Shown here one piece after another: positions 54,316 through 62,768 of a stretch of DNA of 64,000 bases. The position numbers were made by a program, and so were the translations under genes. Under the pieces are notes generated by a model that was given only the letters and a program-made list of their open reading frames with translations, was not told the DNA's origin and made no database searches. Where the stretch lies: contig JBFWQE010000006.1 of the NCBI GenBank assembly GCA_050249615.1, positions 1 to 64,000 on the forward strand. Direction: 5' to 3'. Numbering within the stretch: the first letter of the stretch is position 1; each line of letters begins with the position of its first letter. Source of the stretch: VFZN01 sp050249615. Lineage in GTDB: Bacteria > Acidobacteriota > Vicinamibacteria > Vicinamibacterales > UBA2999.

Positions 54316-54444
54316 ATGCGCTCTCGAGTCGTTGCCCCCGTGTCGCAGTTCCGGGCCGTCCAGCACGGCCTGCACGTCACGGGTGTGTTTGCGGCGTGGT
54401 GGTATTGGCATCCTCAACAGAAGAGGCAGCCTGGGCTCGCGTAG
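54316..54444 (+). CDS. trpL: trp operon leader peptide
   Basis: A 42-codon frame from ATG 54316 to TAG 54442-54444. Near its end it has two adjacent Trp codons (54397-54402), a Tyr codon (54403-54405) and a third Trp codon (54406-54408), a density far above chance. It is followed by mutually exclusive RNA stems and then aroDE, which starts the trp genes. The reading fits a classical ribosome-mediated attenuator. No Shine-Dalgarno is seen before the ATG; TTGTCC (54274-54279) and TACCGT (54298-54303) are a weak promoter candidate that would give a nearly leaderless transcript. A GTG at 54385-54387 could start a shorter peptide. Confidence 0.75.
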   Translation: MRSRVVAPVSQFRAVQHGLHVTGVFAAWWYWHPQQKRQPGLA

Positions 54445-54484
54445 TACCCCACCGACTCCCAAACGCTCGATCAAGCGCCTCTTC
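54420..54484 (+). promoter_or_regulatory. Antiterminator of the trp attenuator
   Basis: GAAGAGGC at 54420-54427, just past the Trp codons, is perfectly complementary to GCCTCTTC at 54477-54484, which is also the 5' arm of the terminator. A ribosome stalled at the Trp codons leaves 54420-54427 free to capture that arm, so the terminator cannot form; a ribosome that reads on to the stop covers it. Confidence 0.7.
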
Positions 54485-54509
54485 AGCCCCGGTTGAAGAG
54501 GCGCTTTTT
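54473..54509 (+). terminator. Intrinsic terminator (attenuator) before aroDE
   Basis: A perfect 13-bp stem: AAGCGCCTCTTCA (54473-54485) with TGAAGAGGCGCTT (54494-54506), 8-nt loop GCCCCGGT, then a U-run to 54509. aroDE starts 6 bases later, so this stem would stop transcription of the whole aromatic operon. Confidence 0.85.
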
Positions 54510-54514
54510 GCTTT

Positions 54515-55972
54515 ATGGCCCACACCCGACTGTGCGTGACCGTGGCGGCCCGGACGATGGCCGACCTCCGAGCGCGGCGCGATGCCCTCGCCGGCGCCGA
54601 CCTGGTGGAGCTCCGCCTCGACACGGTGGACCGTCCCGACGTGGACGGGACCCTTGCCGGCCGGCGGGGGCCGGTCATTGTGACGTGCCGACCCGCTTGG
54701 GAAGGCGGCGCGTTCAGGGGCAGCGAAGAGGAGCGGCTCGGCCTGCTCGAGCGTGCGCTCGAGGCGGGGGCGGAGTTCGTGGACGTGGAAGCCCGGGCGC
54801 TCACGCCGGCCTTCGCGAACGGCGCCCATCGTGCCCGGCTCGTGGTCTCGCTGCACGACTTCGACGGCGTCCCCGGTGATCTCGACGCCCGTGTCGCGGC
54901 CATGAGCGCCACGGGGGCTGGCACGGTGAAGGTGGCCGTCATGGCGCAACGGCTCTCCGACTGCCTGCGGCTGCTCGACCTGGCGGAGCGGCGCGGCGCG
55001 CCCACCTCGGTCATCGCCATGGGAGAGGCGGGAATCGCCACGCGCGTGCTGGCGGCCCGGTTTGGTTCGTGCTGGACGTACGCGGCCGAGGATGCCGCCG
55101 TGGCCCCGGGCCAGCTGTCCGCCCGCCGCATGCACGATGAGTTCGGCTTCTCCCGGGTGGGGGCCGATACGGCGTTGTACGGGGTACTGGGCAGGCCCGT
55201 ATCGCACTCGGTGTCGCCGGCCATACACAACGCCGCGTTCCGCGCGCTCGGGCTCGACGCCGTCTACCTGCCGCTGGCGGCGGAGAGCTACGAGGATTTC
55301 GTCGCGTTCGCCGACGGCATGGACCTGCGGGGCGCGAGCGTGACGGCGCCGTTCAAGGTGGACGCGTTCAACCACGCCGGGACCCGTGACGAGCAGACCC
55401 GGCGCTCGCAGGCCATCAACACGCTGCGCCGGCGTGACGGCCGGTGGGAGGGCCTCAACACCGACGCCGCGGGGTTCATGGCCCCTCTCACCCGGCAGGG
55501 GGGCGTGACGGGCGCGCGTGTGACGATCCTGGGCGCCGGCGGCGCGGCCCGGGCCGTCGCCGTGGCCCTGGGGGTGGCGGGCGCCAGCGTGACCCTCTGC
55601 GCGCGGCGGATCGAGCAGGCCGAGGCGGTGGCCCGGCTCACCGGGGCGCGCGTTGCGCCCTGGCCGCCGGTGCCGGGCTCGTGGGACATCCTGGTCAACG
55701 CCACGCCCGTCGGCACCCATCCCCGCGTGGACGAATCGCCGCTGCCGGCCGCCGCACTCGACGGCGGTCTCGTGTACGACCTCGTCTACAACCCGCCGCG
55801 CACGCGGCTGATGGCGGACGCCGCCGCCCGCGGGTGCCGCACCCTCGGCGGCCTCGACATGCTGGTGGCGCAGGCCCAGGCCCAGTGCGCCTGGTGGACC
55901 GGCGCTCATCCACCCGATCGCACGATGCGCGATGCCGCGCTCGCGCGCCTTCACGAGATCAACCACGTATGA
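54515..55972 (+). CDS. aroDE: Bifunctional 3-dehydroquinate dehydratase / shikimate dehydrogenase
   Basis: A 485-residue fusion catalysing steps 3 and 4 of the shikimate pathway. The first about 205 residues are a type I dehydroquinase with the Schiff-base Lys139 (GTVKVAVMA) and catalytic His in LVVSLHDFDG. From about 216 it is shikimate dehydrogenase: YGVLGRPVSHSVSPAIHNAAF, TAPFKVDAFN, NTDAAGF and the NADP loop ILGAGGAARAVAVAL. Such fusions are known from plants and some bacteria. ATG 54515 is 6 bases after the attenuator U-run, with no clear Shine-Dalgarno. The stop overlaps the trpE ATG. Confidence 0.95.
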   Translation: MAHTRLCVTVAARTMADLRARRDALAGADLVELRLDTVDRPDVDGTLAGRRGPVIVTCRPAWEGGAFRGSEEERLGLLERALEAGAEFVDVEARALTPAFANGAHRARLVVSLHDFDGVPGDLDARVAAMSATGAGTVKVAVMAQRLSDCLRLLDLAERRGAPTSVIAMGEAGIATRVLAARFGSCWTYAAEDAAVAPGQLSARRMHDEFGFSRVGADTALYGVLGRPVSHSVSPAIHNAAFRALGLDAVYLPLAAESYEDFVAFADGMDLRGASVTAPFKVDAFNHAGTRDEQTRRSQAINTLRRRDGRWEGLNTDAAGFMAPLTRQGGVTGARVTILGAGGAARAVAVALGVAGASVTLCARRIEQAEAVARLTGARVAPWPPVPGSWDILVNATPVGTHPRVDESPLPAAALDGGLVYDLVYNPPRTRLMADAAARGCRTLGGLDMLVAQAQAQCAWWTGAHPPDRTMRDAALARLHEINHV

Positions 55973-57441
55973 AGCTGACGTCGTTCGAAGAGTTCGTCGA
56001 TCTGGCCAAGCGCGGCACCTTCGTGCCGGTCTGCAAGGAGATCGTGGCCGACCTGCTGACGCCCGTGTCCGCCTTCCTCAAGGTGGCCGAGCATTCCGAC
56101 TACGCCTTCCTGCTCGAGAGCGTGGAGGGCGGCGAGCACGTGGGGCGGTACTCGTTCCTGGGCAAGGATCCGTTCCTCATCCTCCGCGGGCGCGACAACC
56201 GGGCCACCATCGAACAGGCGGGCGCCCTGACGACGACCGACACGCCGTTCGTCGAGACGCTGCGCTCGCTGATGAACGGCTTCCAGTCGCCGTTCGTGCC
56301 GGGGCTGCCGCGCTTCACGGGCGGCGCCGTGGGCTACTTCGGCTATGACACGGCTGCCTGGTTCGAGCCCGCGGTGGGGCCCGCCGACGCTGGCCCGGCC
56401 GACACCGACCAGGCGGGGTTCATGCTGTTCGACACGGTGCTGGCCTTCGACCACGTCCAGCACCGCATCCTGCTCATCGCCAATGCGCGGATCACCGGGG
56501 ACGAGGACCTGCGGGCGCTGTACCAGTTCGCGTGCACGAAGATCGAGTTCCTCGAACGCGAGCTCGAGCGCGCGCTGTCGCTCCCGCGGCGGGCCGACGC
56601 GGCGCCGCTCCGCTTCGAATCGAACGTGACGCAGGAGGCGTTCGAGGGCATGGTCCGCTCGGCCAAGGAGCACATCGCCGCCGGCGACATCTACCAGGTG
56701 GTGCTCTCGCAGCGCTTCGAGGCCGAGGTCGGCGTGGACGGGTTCACCGTCTACCGGGCGCTCCGGCACGTGAACCCGTCGCCCTATATGTTCTTCATCC
56801 GCATGGGCGGCCGCTCGATCGTCGGATCCTCGCCGGAGATGCTCGTGCGCGTGGAGGGGCGGCACGCCGTGACGCATCCCATCGCCGGGACGCGCCCGCG
56901 CGGCAGGTCCGAGGAGGAGGACCGCCGCCTGGCGGAGGAGCTGAAGCGCAACGAGAAGGAAAAGGCCGAGCACGTGATGCTCGTGGACCTCGGGCGCAAC
57001 GACCTGGGGCGGGTGTGCGAGTACGGCACGGTGCGCGTGCCGACCTTCATGACGCTGGAGCGCTACTCGCACGTCATGCACCTCGTCTCGGTGGTGGAGG
57101 GCTCGCTGGCCGAGGACTCGGATCGGCTGGACGCGCTGGTGTCCTGCTTCCCGGCGGGCACGGTGTCGGGCGCCCCGAAGGTGCGCGCCATGCAGATCAT
57201 CAACGCCCTCGAGCCGTCCCGGCGGGGCCTCTACGCCGGAGCGGTCGGCTATCTCGACTTCGCCGGCAACCTCGACTTCTGCATTGCCATCCGCACGGTG
57301 ATCCTGGAAGACGGCCGCGCCCGCGTGCAGGCGGGGGCGGGCATCGTGGCCGACTCGAACCCGACGGCGGAGTACGAGGAGACCCGCGACAAGGCCCGCG
57401 CGATGATCCGCGCGCTCGAGCTGGCGCAGGCGGGGCTCTAG
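55969..57441 (+). CDS. trpE: Anthranilate synthase component I
   Basis: A 490-residue chorismate-utilising enzyme, making anthranilate with ammonia from TrpG. The feedback-binding site LLESVEGGEHVGRYSFLGKDP is intact, so tryptophan inhibition is expected. Catalytic blocks: AGDIYQVVLSQRF, PSPYMFFIRMGG, GSSPEMLVRVEG, PIAGTRPRGRS, DLGRNDLGRV, FPAGTVSGAPKVRAM and QAGAGIVADSNP. A para-aminobenzoate synthase (PabB) is unlikely given the trp context. ATGA overlap with aroDE; trpG follows 11 bp later. Confidence 0.97.
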   Translation: MKLTSFEEFVDLAKRGTFVPVCKEIVADLLTPVSAFLKVAEHSDYAFLLESVEGGEHVGRYSFLGKDPFLILRGRDNRATIEQAGALTTTDTPFVETLRSLMNGFQSPFVPGLPRFTGGAVGYFGYDTAAWFEPAVGPADAGPADTDQAGFMLFDTVLAFDHVQHRILLIANARITGDEDLRALYQFACTKIEFLERELERALSLPRRADAAPLRFESNVTQEAFEGMVRSAKEHIAAGDIYQVVLSQRFEAEVGVDGFTVYRALRHVNPSPYMFFIRMGGRSIVGSSPEMLVRVEGRHAVTHPIAGTRPRGRSEEEDRRLAEELKRNEKEKAEHVMLVDLGRNDLGRVCEYGTVRVPTFMTLERYSHVMHLVSVVEGSLAEDSDRLDALVSCFPAGTVSGAPKVRAMQIINALEPSRRGLYAGAVGYLDFAGNLDFCIAIRTVILEDGRARVQAGAGIVADSNPTAEYEETRDKARAMIRALELAQAGL

Positions 57442-57452
57442 GAACCGACGCC

Positions 57453-58019
<567 letters not shown>

Positions 58020-58022
58020 ATC

Positions 58023-59051
58023 ATGTTCACCGACCTCATCGAGCGGCTGCGGCGCCACGAGGACCTCACCGAGGCCCAGGCGTCGGCGGCGATGCACCTC
58101 ATCATGCGGGGCGAGGCGGCGCCGGCGCAGATCGCCGGCTTCCTCGTCGGCCTCGCCATGAAGGGCGAGCGGCCGGCGGAGCTGGTGGGGCTGGCGTCCA
58201 CGATGCGCGAGCACGCCGTCCCCCTGCCGCGGCCCGCCGGGCCGGTGTTCGACACTTGCGGCACCGGTGGCGATCGGTCGGGTACCTTCAACATCTCCAC
58301 GGCGGCGGCTCTCGTGGTCGCGTCATGCGGCGTGCGCGTGGCCAAGCACGGCAACCGATCCGTGTCGAGCCTGTGTGGCGGCGCCGACGTGCTCCAGGCC
58401 CTTGGCGTGCACGTGCAGATGTCGCCCGCCGACGCCGCGCGCGCGCTGGATGATGCCGGCATCGCGTTCCTCTTCGCGCCCACGTTCCACCCGGCCATGC
58501 GCCACGCGGCCCAGGCCCGCCGCGATCTCGGCGTGCGGACGGCGTTCAACCTGCTGGGCCCGCTGACCAACCCCGCCCGGCCCACCCGGCAGATCGTGGG
58601 CGTTCCCAGGCCGGAGCTCACCGAGTTACTGGCCCGCACGCTGCTCGCCCTTGGCGCCGAGCGGGCATGGGTGGTGCACGGTGCGGACGGACTGGACGAG
58701 CTCTCCACGACCGGCCATACGAAGGTGTCGGAGGTCCGCGGTGGCGCGGTGCACACCTTCTATGTGCACCCGGCGGACTTCGGCTTGCCGAGAGCCGCCG
58801 CCGGCGCGCTGGCGGGCGGTGATGCGCAGGCCAACGCCGGCATCATCCGGCGCGTGTTCTCGGGCGAAGCCGGCCCTGCGCGCGACGTCGTGCTGCTGAA
58901 CGCCGGCGCAGCGCTGATGGTGGCGGGCGGCGCGGATTCGGTGCGCGAGGGCATCGCACGGGCCGCGGCGGCCATCGATGCCGGCGACGCCGCTCGTACG
59001 CTCGAGCGCCTGGTTGCCGCCTCGCGCGAAGGGCAGGAGGGCGGCGCATGA
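58023..59051 (+). CDS. trpD: Anthranilate phosphoribosyltransferase
   Basis: A 342-residue enzyme joining anthranilate and PRPP. The PRPP loop FDTCGTGGDRSGTFNISTAAALV, KHGNRSVSSLCGGADVLQALG and the Mg-binding/GPLTNPA region are present, as is the C-terminal LNAGAALMVAG block. The length is normal. ATGA overlap with trpC. Confidence 0.96.
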   Translation: MFTDLIERLRRHEDLTEAQASAAMHLIMRGEAAPAQIAGFLVGLAMKGERPAELVGLASTMREHAVPLPRPAGPVFDTCGTGGDRSGTFNISTAAALVVASCGVRVAKHGNRSVSSLCGGADVLQALGVHVQMSPADAARALDDAGIAFLFAPTFHPAMRHAAQARRDLGVRTAFNLLGPLTNPARPTRQIVGVPRPELTELLARTLLALGAERAWVVHGADGLDELSTTGHTKVSEVRGGAVHTFYVHPADFGLPRAAAGALAGGDAQANAGIIRRVFSGEAGPARDVVLLNAGAALMVAGGADSVREGIARAAAAIDAGDAARTLERLVAASREGQEGGA

Positions 59052-59854
59052 GCGGCGCGCCATCCGACCTGCTGCTGACCATCGTCGCGGCCACCCGCGT
59101 GCGCGTCGCCAACGCGCGGGCCATCGAGCCGGAGCCGGCCCTCGCCCGGCGCGCGCGGGAGGCAACTCCTCGGGCGCAGGTCTTTCGCGACGCGCTTCAC
59201 GCCACGGGCCGCGTGAACGTCATCGCGGAGTGCAAGCGCAGGTCACCCTCGCGCGGCGTGCTCCGGGCGGCCTACGATCCCGTGGCCATCGCGGCCGGGT
59301 ACGCCGCCGCGGGCGCCGCGGCCCTCTCCATCCTCACGGAGCCGATGTTCTTCGACGGCTCGCTCGACCACCTCGCCCGTGTCCGCCAGGCGGTCGACGT
59401 CCCCCTCCTGCGCAAGGACTTCATCGTCGAGCGCTACCAACTGCTCGAGGCGGCCGCAGCCGGTGCCGATGCCGTGCTGCTGATCGTGGCGGCCCTGACG
59501 GACGAGGAGCTGAGGGGGCTGGCGCGCGAGGCGGAGGCGCTCGGACTGGCCACGCTCGTCGAAGTGCACACCGAGGAAGAGCTCGACCGCGCGCTCGGCG
59601 CGGGTGCCACCGTTGTCGGCGTGAACAACCGCAACCTGCGGACGCTGGACGTGGACGTCCGCCTGTCGGAGCGCCTGGCGAGCCGGCTCCCGCCGTCGGT
59701 AACGGCCGTCAGCGAGAGCGGGCTCCGGTCCGCGGCCGATATCGGACGCCTGACTGCGTTCGGCTATCGCGCGTTCCTGGTGGGCGAGCGGTTCATGGCG
59801 GCGCCCGATCCCGGCACCGCCCTGGCGGGCCTGCTGGCGGAGGTACGCTTGTGA
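59048..59854 (+). CDS. trpC: Indole-3-glycerol phosphate synthase
   Basis: A 268-residue TIM-barrel enzyme. NVIAECKRRSPSRGVLR, ALSILTEPMFFDGSLDHL, PLLRKDFIVERYQLLEAAAAGADAVLLIVAAL, VEVHTEEELDRAL, GVNNRNLRTLDVDV and AVSESGLRSAADI cover all conserved active-site residues. Overlaps trpD and trpF by 4 bp each. Confidence 0.97.
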   Translation: MSGAPSDLLLTIVAATRVRVANARAIEPEPALARRAREATPRAQVFRDALHATGRVNVIAECKRRSPSRGVLRAAYDPVAIAAGYAAAGAAALSILTEPMFFDGSLDHLARVRQAVDVPLLRKDFIVERYQLLEAAAAGADAVLLIVAALTDEELRGLAREAEALGLATLVEVHTEEELDRALGAGATVVGVNNRNLRTLDVDVRLSERLASRLPPSVTAVSESGLRSAADIGRLTAFGYRAFLVGERFMAAPDPGTALAGLLAEVRL

Positions 59855-59880
59855 GGATCGGAGGCACGCCCGTGAGGATC
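59839..59880. repeat. 21-bp tandem duplication of the trpF ribosome-binding site and GTG start
   Basis: 59839-59859 and 59860-59880 are head-to-tail copies of a 21-bp unit with three T/C differences. Each copy has GGAGG, 7 spacer bases, GTG and AGGATC, so trpF has two in-frame starts, each with its own Shine-Dalgarno. Confidence 0.85.
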
Positions 59881-60471
59881 AAGGTGTGCGGCATCACGCG
59901 GGCCGCCGACGCGCACCGGGCGGCGGAGCTTGGCGTGGACGCGCTGGGGTTCGTGCTGTGGCCCCGCAGCCCGCGCGCGATCGCGCTCGACAGGGCGCGC
60001 GCCATCGTCGCGAGCCTGCCGCCGTTCGTCACGCCGGTCGGCGTCTTCGTGGATCCCACGGCCGAGGAGGTCGCGCGCGCCCGCGACGCAGGGCTTCAGG
60101 TGGCGCAGGTGCACGGCGCGGCGCCAACAATGCCACCAGGGATGCCACTGCTCCAGGCCGTGCACCTGGCCGCCGATGGCGAGGGCATCGTGCCCCCCGT
60201 TCCGGCCAACAGCCCCGTCCTGGTGGATGCGTTCGACCCGGAGCGGCGCGGGGGAACCGGCCGCACCGTGGACTGGGCGCGAGTGGGGAGGATCGCGGCC
60301 GCGCGACCGGTGGTACTGGCGGGTGGACTCACCGCCGGGAACGTGGCCACGGCCATCCGCGAGGCGCGTCCGTACGGCGTGGACGTGTCCTCCGGCGTGG
60401 AGCAGGCCCCGGGCGTGAAGGATCACGACAAGCTGGCGGCCTTCGTGGCCGCCGTGAGAGCAGAGGCATGA
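59851..60471 (+). CDS. trpF: Phosphoribosylanthranilate isomerase
   Basis: A 206-residue (or 199-residue from GTG 59872) TIM-barrel isomerase. RIKVCGITRAADAHRAAELGVDALGFVLWPRSPR at the start, then VGVFVDPTAEEV, VLVDAF (catalytic Asp region) and VVLAGGLTAGNV, VDVSSGVEQAPGVKDHDK. GTG 59851 overlaps the trpC stop as GTGA; a duplicated start at 59872 is equally plausible and begins closer to the family N-terminus. Confidence 0.94.
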   Translation: MRIGGTPVRIKVCGITRAADAHRAAELGVDALGFVLWPRSPRAIALDRARAIVASLPPFVTPVGVFVDPTAEEVARARDAGLQVAQVHGAAPTMPPGMPLLQAVHLAADGEGIVPPVPANSPVLVDAFDPERRGGTGRTVDWARVGRIAAARPVVLAGGLTAGNVATAIREARPYGVDVSSGVEQAPGVKDHDKLAAFVAAVRAEA

Positions 60472-61691
60472 GCACCAACTGGTTTGGCCGCCGCGACCCG
60501 GACGCGCGGGGCTACTTTGGCGAATTCGGCGGCCGCTTCGTCCCGGAGACCCTCGTCGCCCCCATCGAGGCGCTCGAGCATGAGTACCTGGATGCCCGTC
60601 GCGATCCGGCCTTCAGCACGGAGCTGGACCGGCTGCTGCGTCATTACGTGGGCCGCCCCACGCCGCTGTGGGAGGCCGCGCGGCTTGGTGCGGCGTGCGG
60701 CGGGTTGCGCGTGTTCCTCAAGCGCGAGGACCTCACGCACACCGGCGCGCACAAGATCAACAACGCCCTCGGCCAGGCGCTCCTCGCGAGGCGGATGGGG
60801 AAGTCCCGCATCGTCGCGGAGACCGGCGCGGGGCAGCACGGCGTGGCCAGCGCCACGGCCTGTGCCCTGCTCGGGCTCGAGTGCGTCGTCTACATGGGGA
60901 CGGAGGACATGCGGCGGCAGGCGCTCAACGTCTTCCGCATGCGGCTGCTGGGCGCGCACGTCGAGGGCGTGGACTCGGGCAGCCGCACGCTCAAGGACGC
61001 GATCAACGAGGCCATGCGCGACTGGGTCGCGCGACCGGGCGACACGCACTACCTGCTCGGATCGGCGCTCGGCCCGCATCCCTATCCACTGATGGTGCGC
61101 GAGTTCCAGTCGGTCATCGGCCGGGAGGCACGACAGCAGTGTCTCGAACAGGCGGGCCGGCTGCCGGATGCGGTCATCGCGTGCGTGGGCGGCGGCAGCA
61201 ATGCCATCGGCATCTTCGACGCGTTCATCGACGATGCGTCCGTGCGCCTGATTGGCGTGGAAGCGGGGGGCGAGTCCATCACGCCCGGCCGCCATGCCGC
61301 GCGCTTCGCCGGGGGGGCCGCGGGCGTGCTGCAGGGCACGCGCACGTGGGTGCTGCAGGACGCGCACGGCAACATCGAGCCGACGCACTCGGTCTCGGCA
61401 GGCCTGGACTACGCCGCCGTCGGCCCTGAGCACGCCTACCTCGAATCCACGGGGCGCGCGGAGTATCACTACGCCACGGACGCGGACGCGCTGGCCGGCT
61501 TCCAGGAACTGGCGCGGCTCGAGGGCATCATCCCGGCGCTCGAGTCGGCCCACGCCATCGCCTACGTGCGAAGGGCCGCGCGGGACTTCGGCCCGGACGC
61601 AGTGCTGCTGGTGAACCTGTCGGGCCGGGGTGACAAGGACGTCCAGACCGTCGAGGGCCTGGTGAAGGAGGCGGACCGTGTCGCGAGTTGA
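60468..61691 (+). CDS. trpB: Tryptophan synthase beta subunit
   Basis: A 407-residue PLP enzyme joining indole and serine. The first part RGYFGEFGGRFVPETLV is typical of TrpB1; the PLP Lys is in KREDLTHTGAHKINNALGQAL; AETGAGQHGVASATACALLGLECVVYMG and the phosphate-binding VGGGSNAIGIF are intact. It works with TrpA, whose gene overlaps it by 14 bp. ATGA overlap with trpF. Confidence 0.97.
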   Translation: MSTNWFGRRDPDARGYFGEFGGRFVPETLVAPIEALEHEYLDARRDPAFSTELDRLLRHYVGRPTPLWEAARLGAACGGLRVFLKREDLTHTGAHKINNALGQALLARRMGKSRIVAETGAGQHGVASATACALLGLECVVYMGTEDMRRQALNVFRMRLLGAHVEGVDSGSRTLKDAINEAMRDWVARPGDTHYLLGSALGPHPYPLMVREFQSVIGREARQQCLEQAGRLPDAVIACVGGGSNAIGIFDAFIDDASVRLIGVEAGGESITPGRHAARFAGGAAGVLQGTRTWVLQDAHGNIEPTHSVSAGLDYAAVGPEHAYLESTGRAEYHYATDADALAGFQELARLEGIIPALESAHAIAYVRRAARDFGPDAVLLVNLSGRGDKDVQTVEGLVKEADRVAS

Positions 61692-62463
61692 CGACGCCTT
61701 CCGCCGGATGCGGGCGGAGGGGCGGACGGGCCTCGTCACCTACGTGACGGCCGGGGACCCCAGCCTGACCATGACGGCGGCCATCCTGAAGCGCCTCGAC
61801 GACGCCGGGGCCGACGTGCTGGAGGTCGGGGTGCCATTCTCCGATCCGCTGGCCGACGGGCCCGTCATCCAGCGCGCCACCGAGCGCGCGCTGGCGGGCG
61901 GCGCCACGCTCGCCGGGGTCCTGGACATGATCGCCGGCGCCCGCAACGACCTCCGGGCGCCCATCATCATCTTCAGCTACGCCAATCCGATACTCCGGAT
62001 GGGCCTGGACGCCTTTGTCGCGCGGGCCCGGGAGGCAGGTGTGGACGGAGTGCTCACGCTGGATGTGCCACCGGAGGAGTCCGGCGAGTGGCGCAGCCGT
62101 TTCCAGGCGGCCGGGATTGATACAATTTTTCTCCTGAGCCCGACGACCACCGCGGAGCGCATCCAGCGGGCGGCTGCGCTCGGGAGCGGATTCCTGTACG
62201 GGATCTCGCGACTGGGCGTCACCGGCGCCCGGGAGACGGTGTCCGATTCGGCCGAAGCCCTCGCGGCACGGGTGCGCCGCGAGACATCGATGCCGCTCGC
62301 GCTCGGCTTCGGGGTGTCGCGCCCCGAGCACGTGCGGGCCATCGGGCAGTGGGCGGACGCGGCGGTCGTGGGGAGCGCCCTGGTCAGCGTCATCGCCGAG
62401 CACGGCGGGAAGCCGGACCTGCTCGACGAAGTGGAACGGTACGTCCGATGGCTCCAGAGCTGA
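61678..62463 (+). CDS. trpA: Tryptophan synthase alpha subunit
   Basis: A 261-residue TIM-barrel subunit that releases indole from indole-3-glycerol phosphate. VTYVTAGDPSLTMT, EVGVPFSDPLADGPVIQRATERAL (catalytic Glu and Asp), YANPILRMGLDAFV, DVPPEES, FLLSPTTTAERI and YGISRLGVTGAR are visible. GTG 61678 overlaps trpB by 14 bp; the end overlaps the chorismate mutase by 16 bp. Confidence 0.96.
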   Translation: MSRVDDAFRRMRAEGRTGLVTYVTAGDPSLTMTAAILKRLDDAGADVLEVGVPFSDPLADGPVIQRATERALAGGATLAGVLDMIAGARNDLRAPIIIFSYANPILRMGLDAFVARAREAGVDGVLTLDVPPEESGEWRSRFQAAGIDTIFLLSPTTTAERIQRAAALGSGFLYGISRLGVTGARETVSDSAEALAARVRRETSMPLALGFGVSRPEHVRAIGQWADAAVVGSALVSVIAEHGGKPDLLDEVERYVRWLQS

Positions 62464-62759
62464 GTCTCGAGGCCCTGCGGGACGAAATCGACCGGCTGGA
62501 CGAGGTGATCGTCCGCCTCCTGGACCGCCGGGCCCGGTGCGCGTACGCCGTGGGCCGCCTGAAGCAGGCGAACGGCATGGCCATCTACGAGCCGGCCCGG
62601 GAGGCCACGGTCATGGCGCACGTCAAGGCGGTCAACGCCAGCCTCGGCGGCCCGCTGACCGATGATGCGATTGTGCGATTGTACGAACGAGTGATGGACG
62701 AGGCGCGCCGGATCCAGCGCCTCGACGACGAGCGCCGAACGAAACAGGGCACAGACTGA
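62448..62759 (+). CDS. Chorismate mutase (AroQ class)
   Basis: A 103-residue all-helical chorismate mutase, turning chorismate into prephenate for Phe and Tyr. LRDEIDRLDEVIVRLLDRRARCAYAVGRLKQANGMAIYEPAREATVM is the standard AroQ core with the active-site Arg, Lys and Glu. It is a free-standing enzyme, not fused to prephenate dehydratase or DAHP synthase. Homology starts at ATG 62448, inside the trpA 3' end. Confidence 0.93.
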   Translation: MAPELSLEALRDEIDRLDEVIVRLLDRRARCAYAVGRLKQANGMAIYEPAREATVMAHVKAVNASLGGPLTDDAIVRLYERVMDEARRIQRLDDERRTKQGTD

Positions 62760-62768
62760 GAGCTGCAT

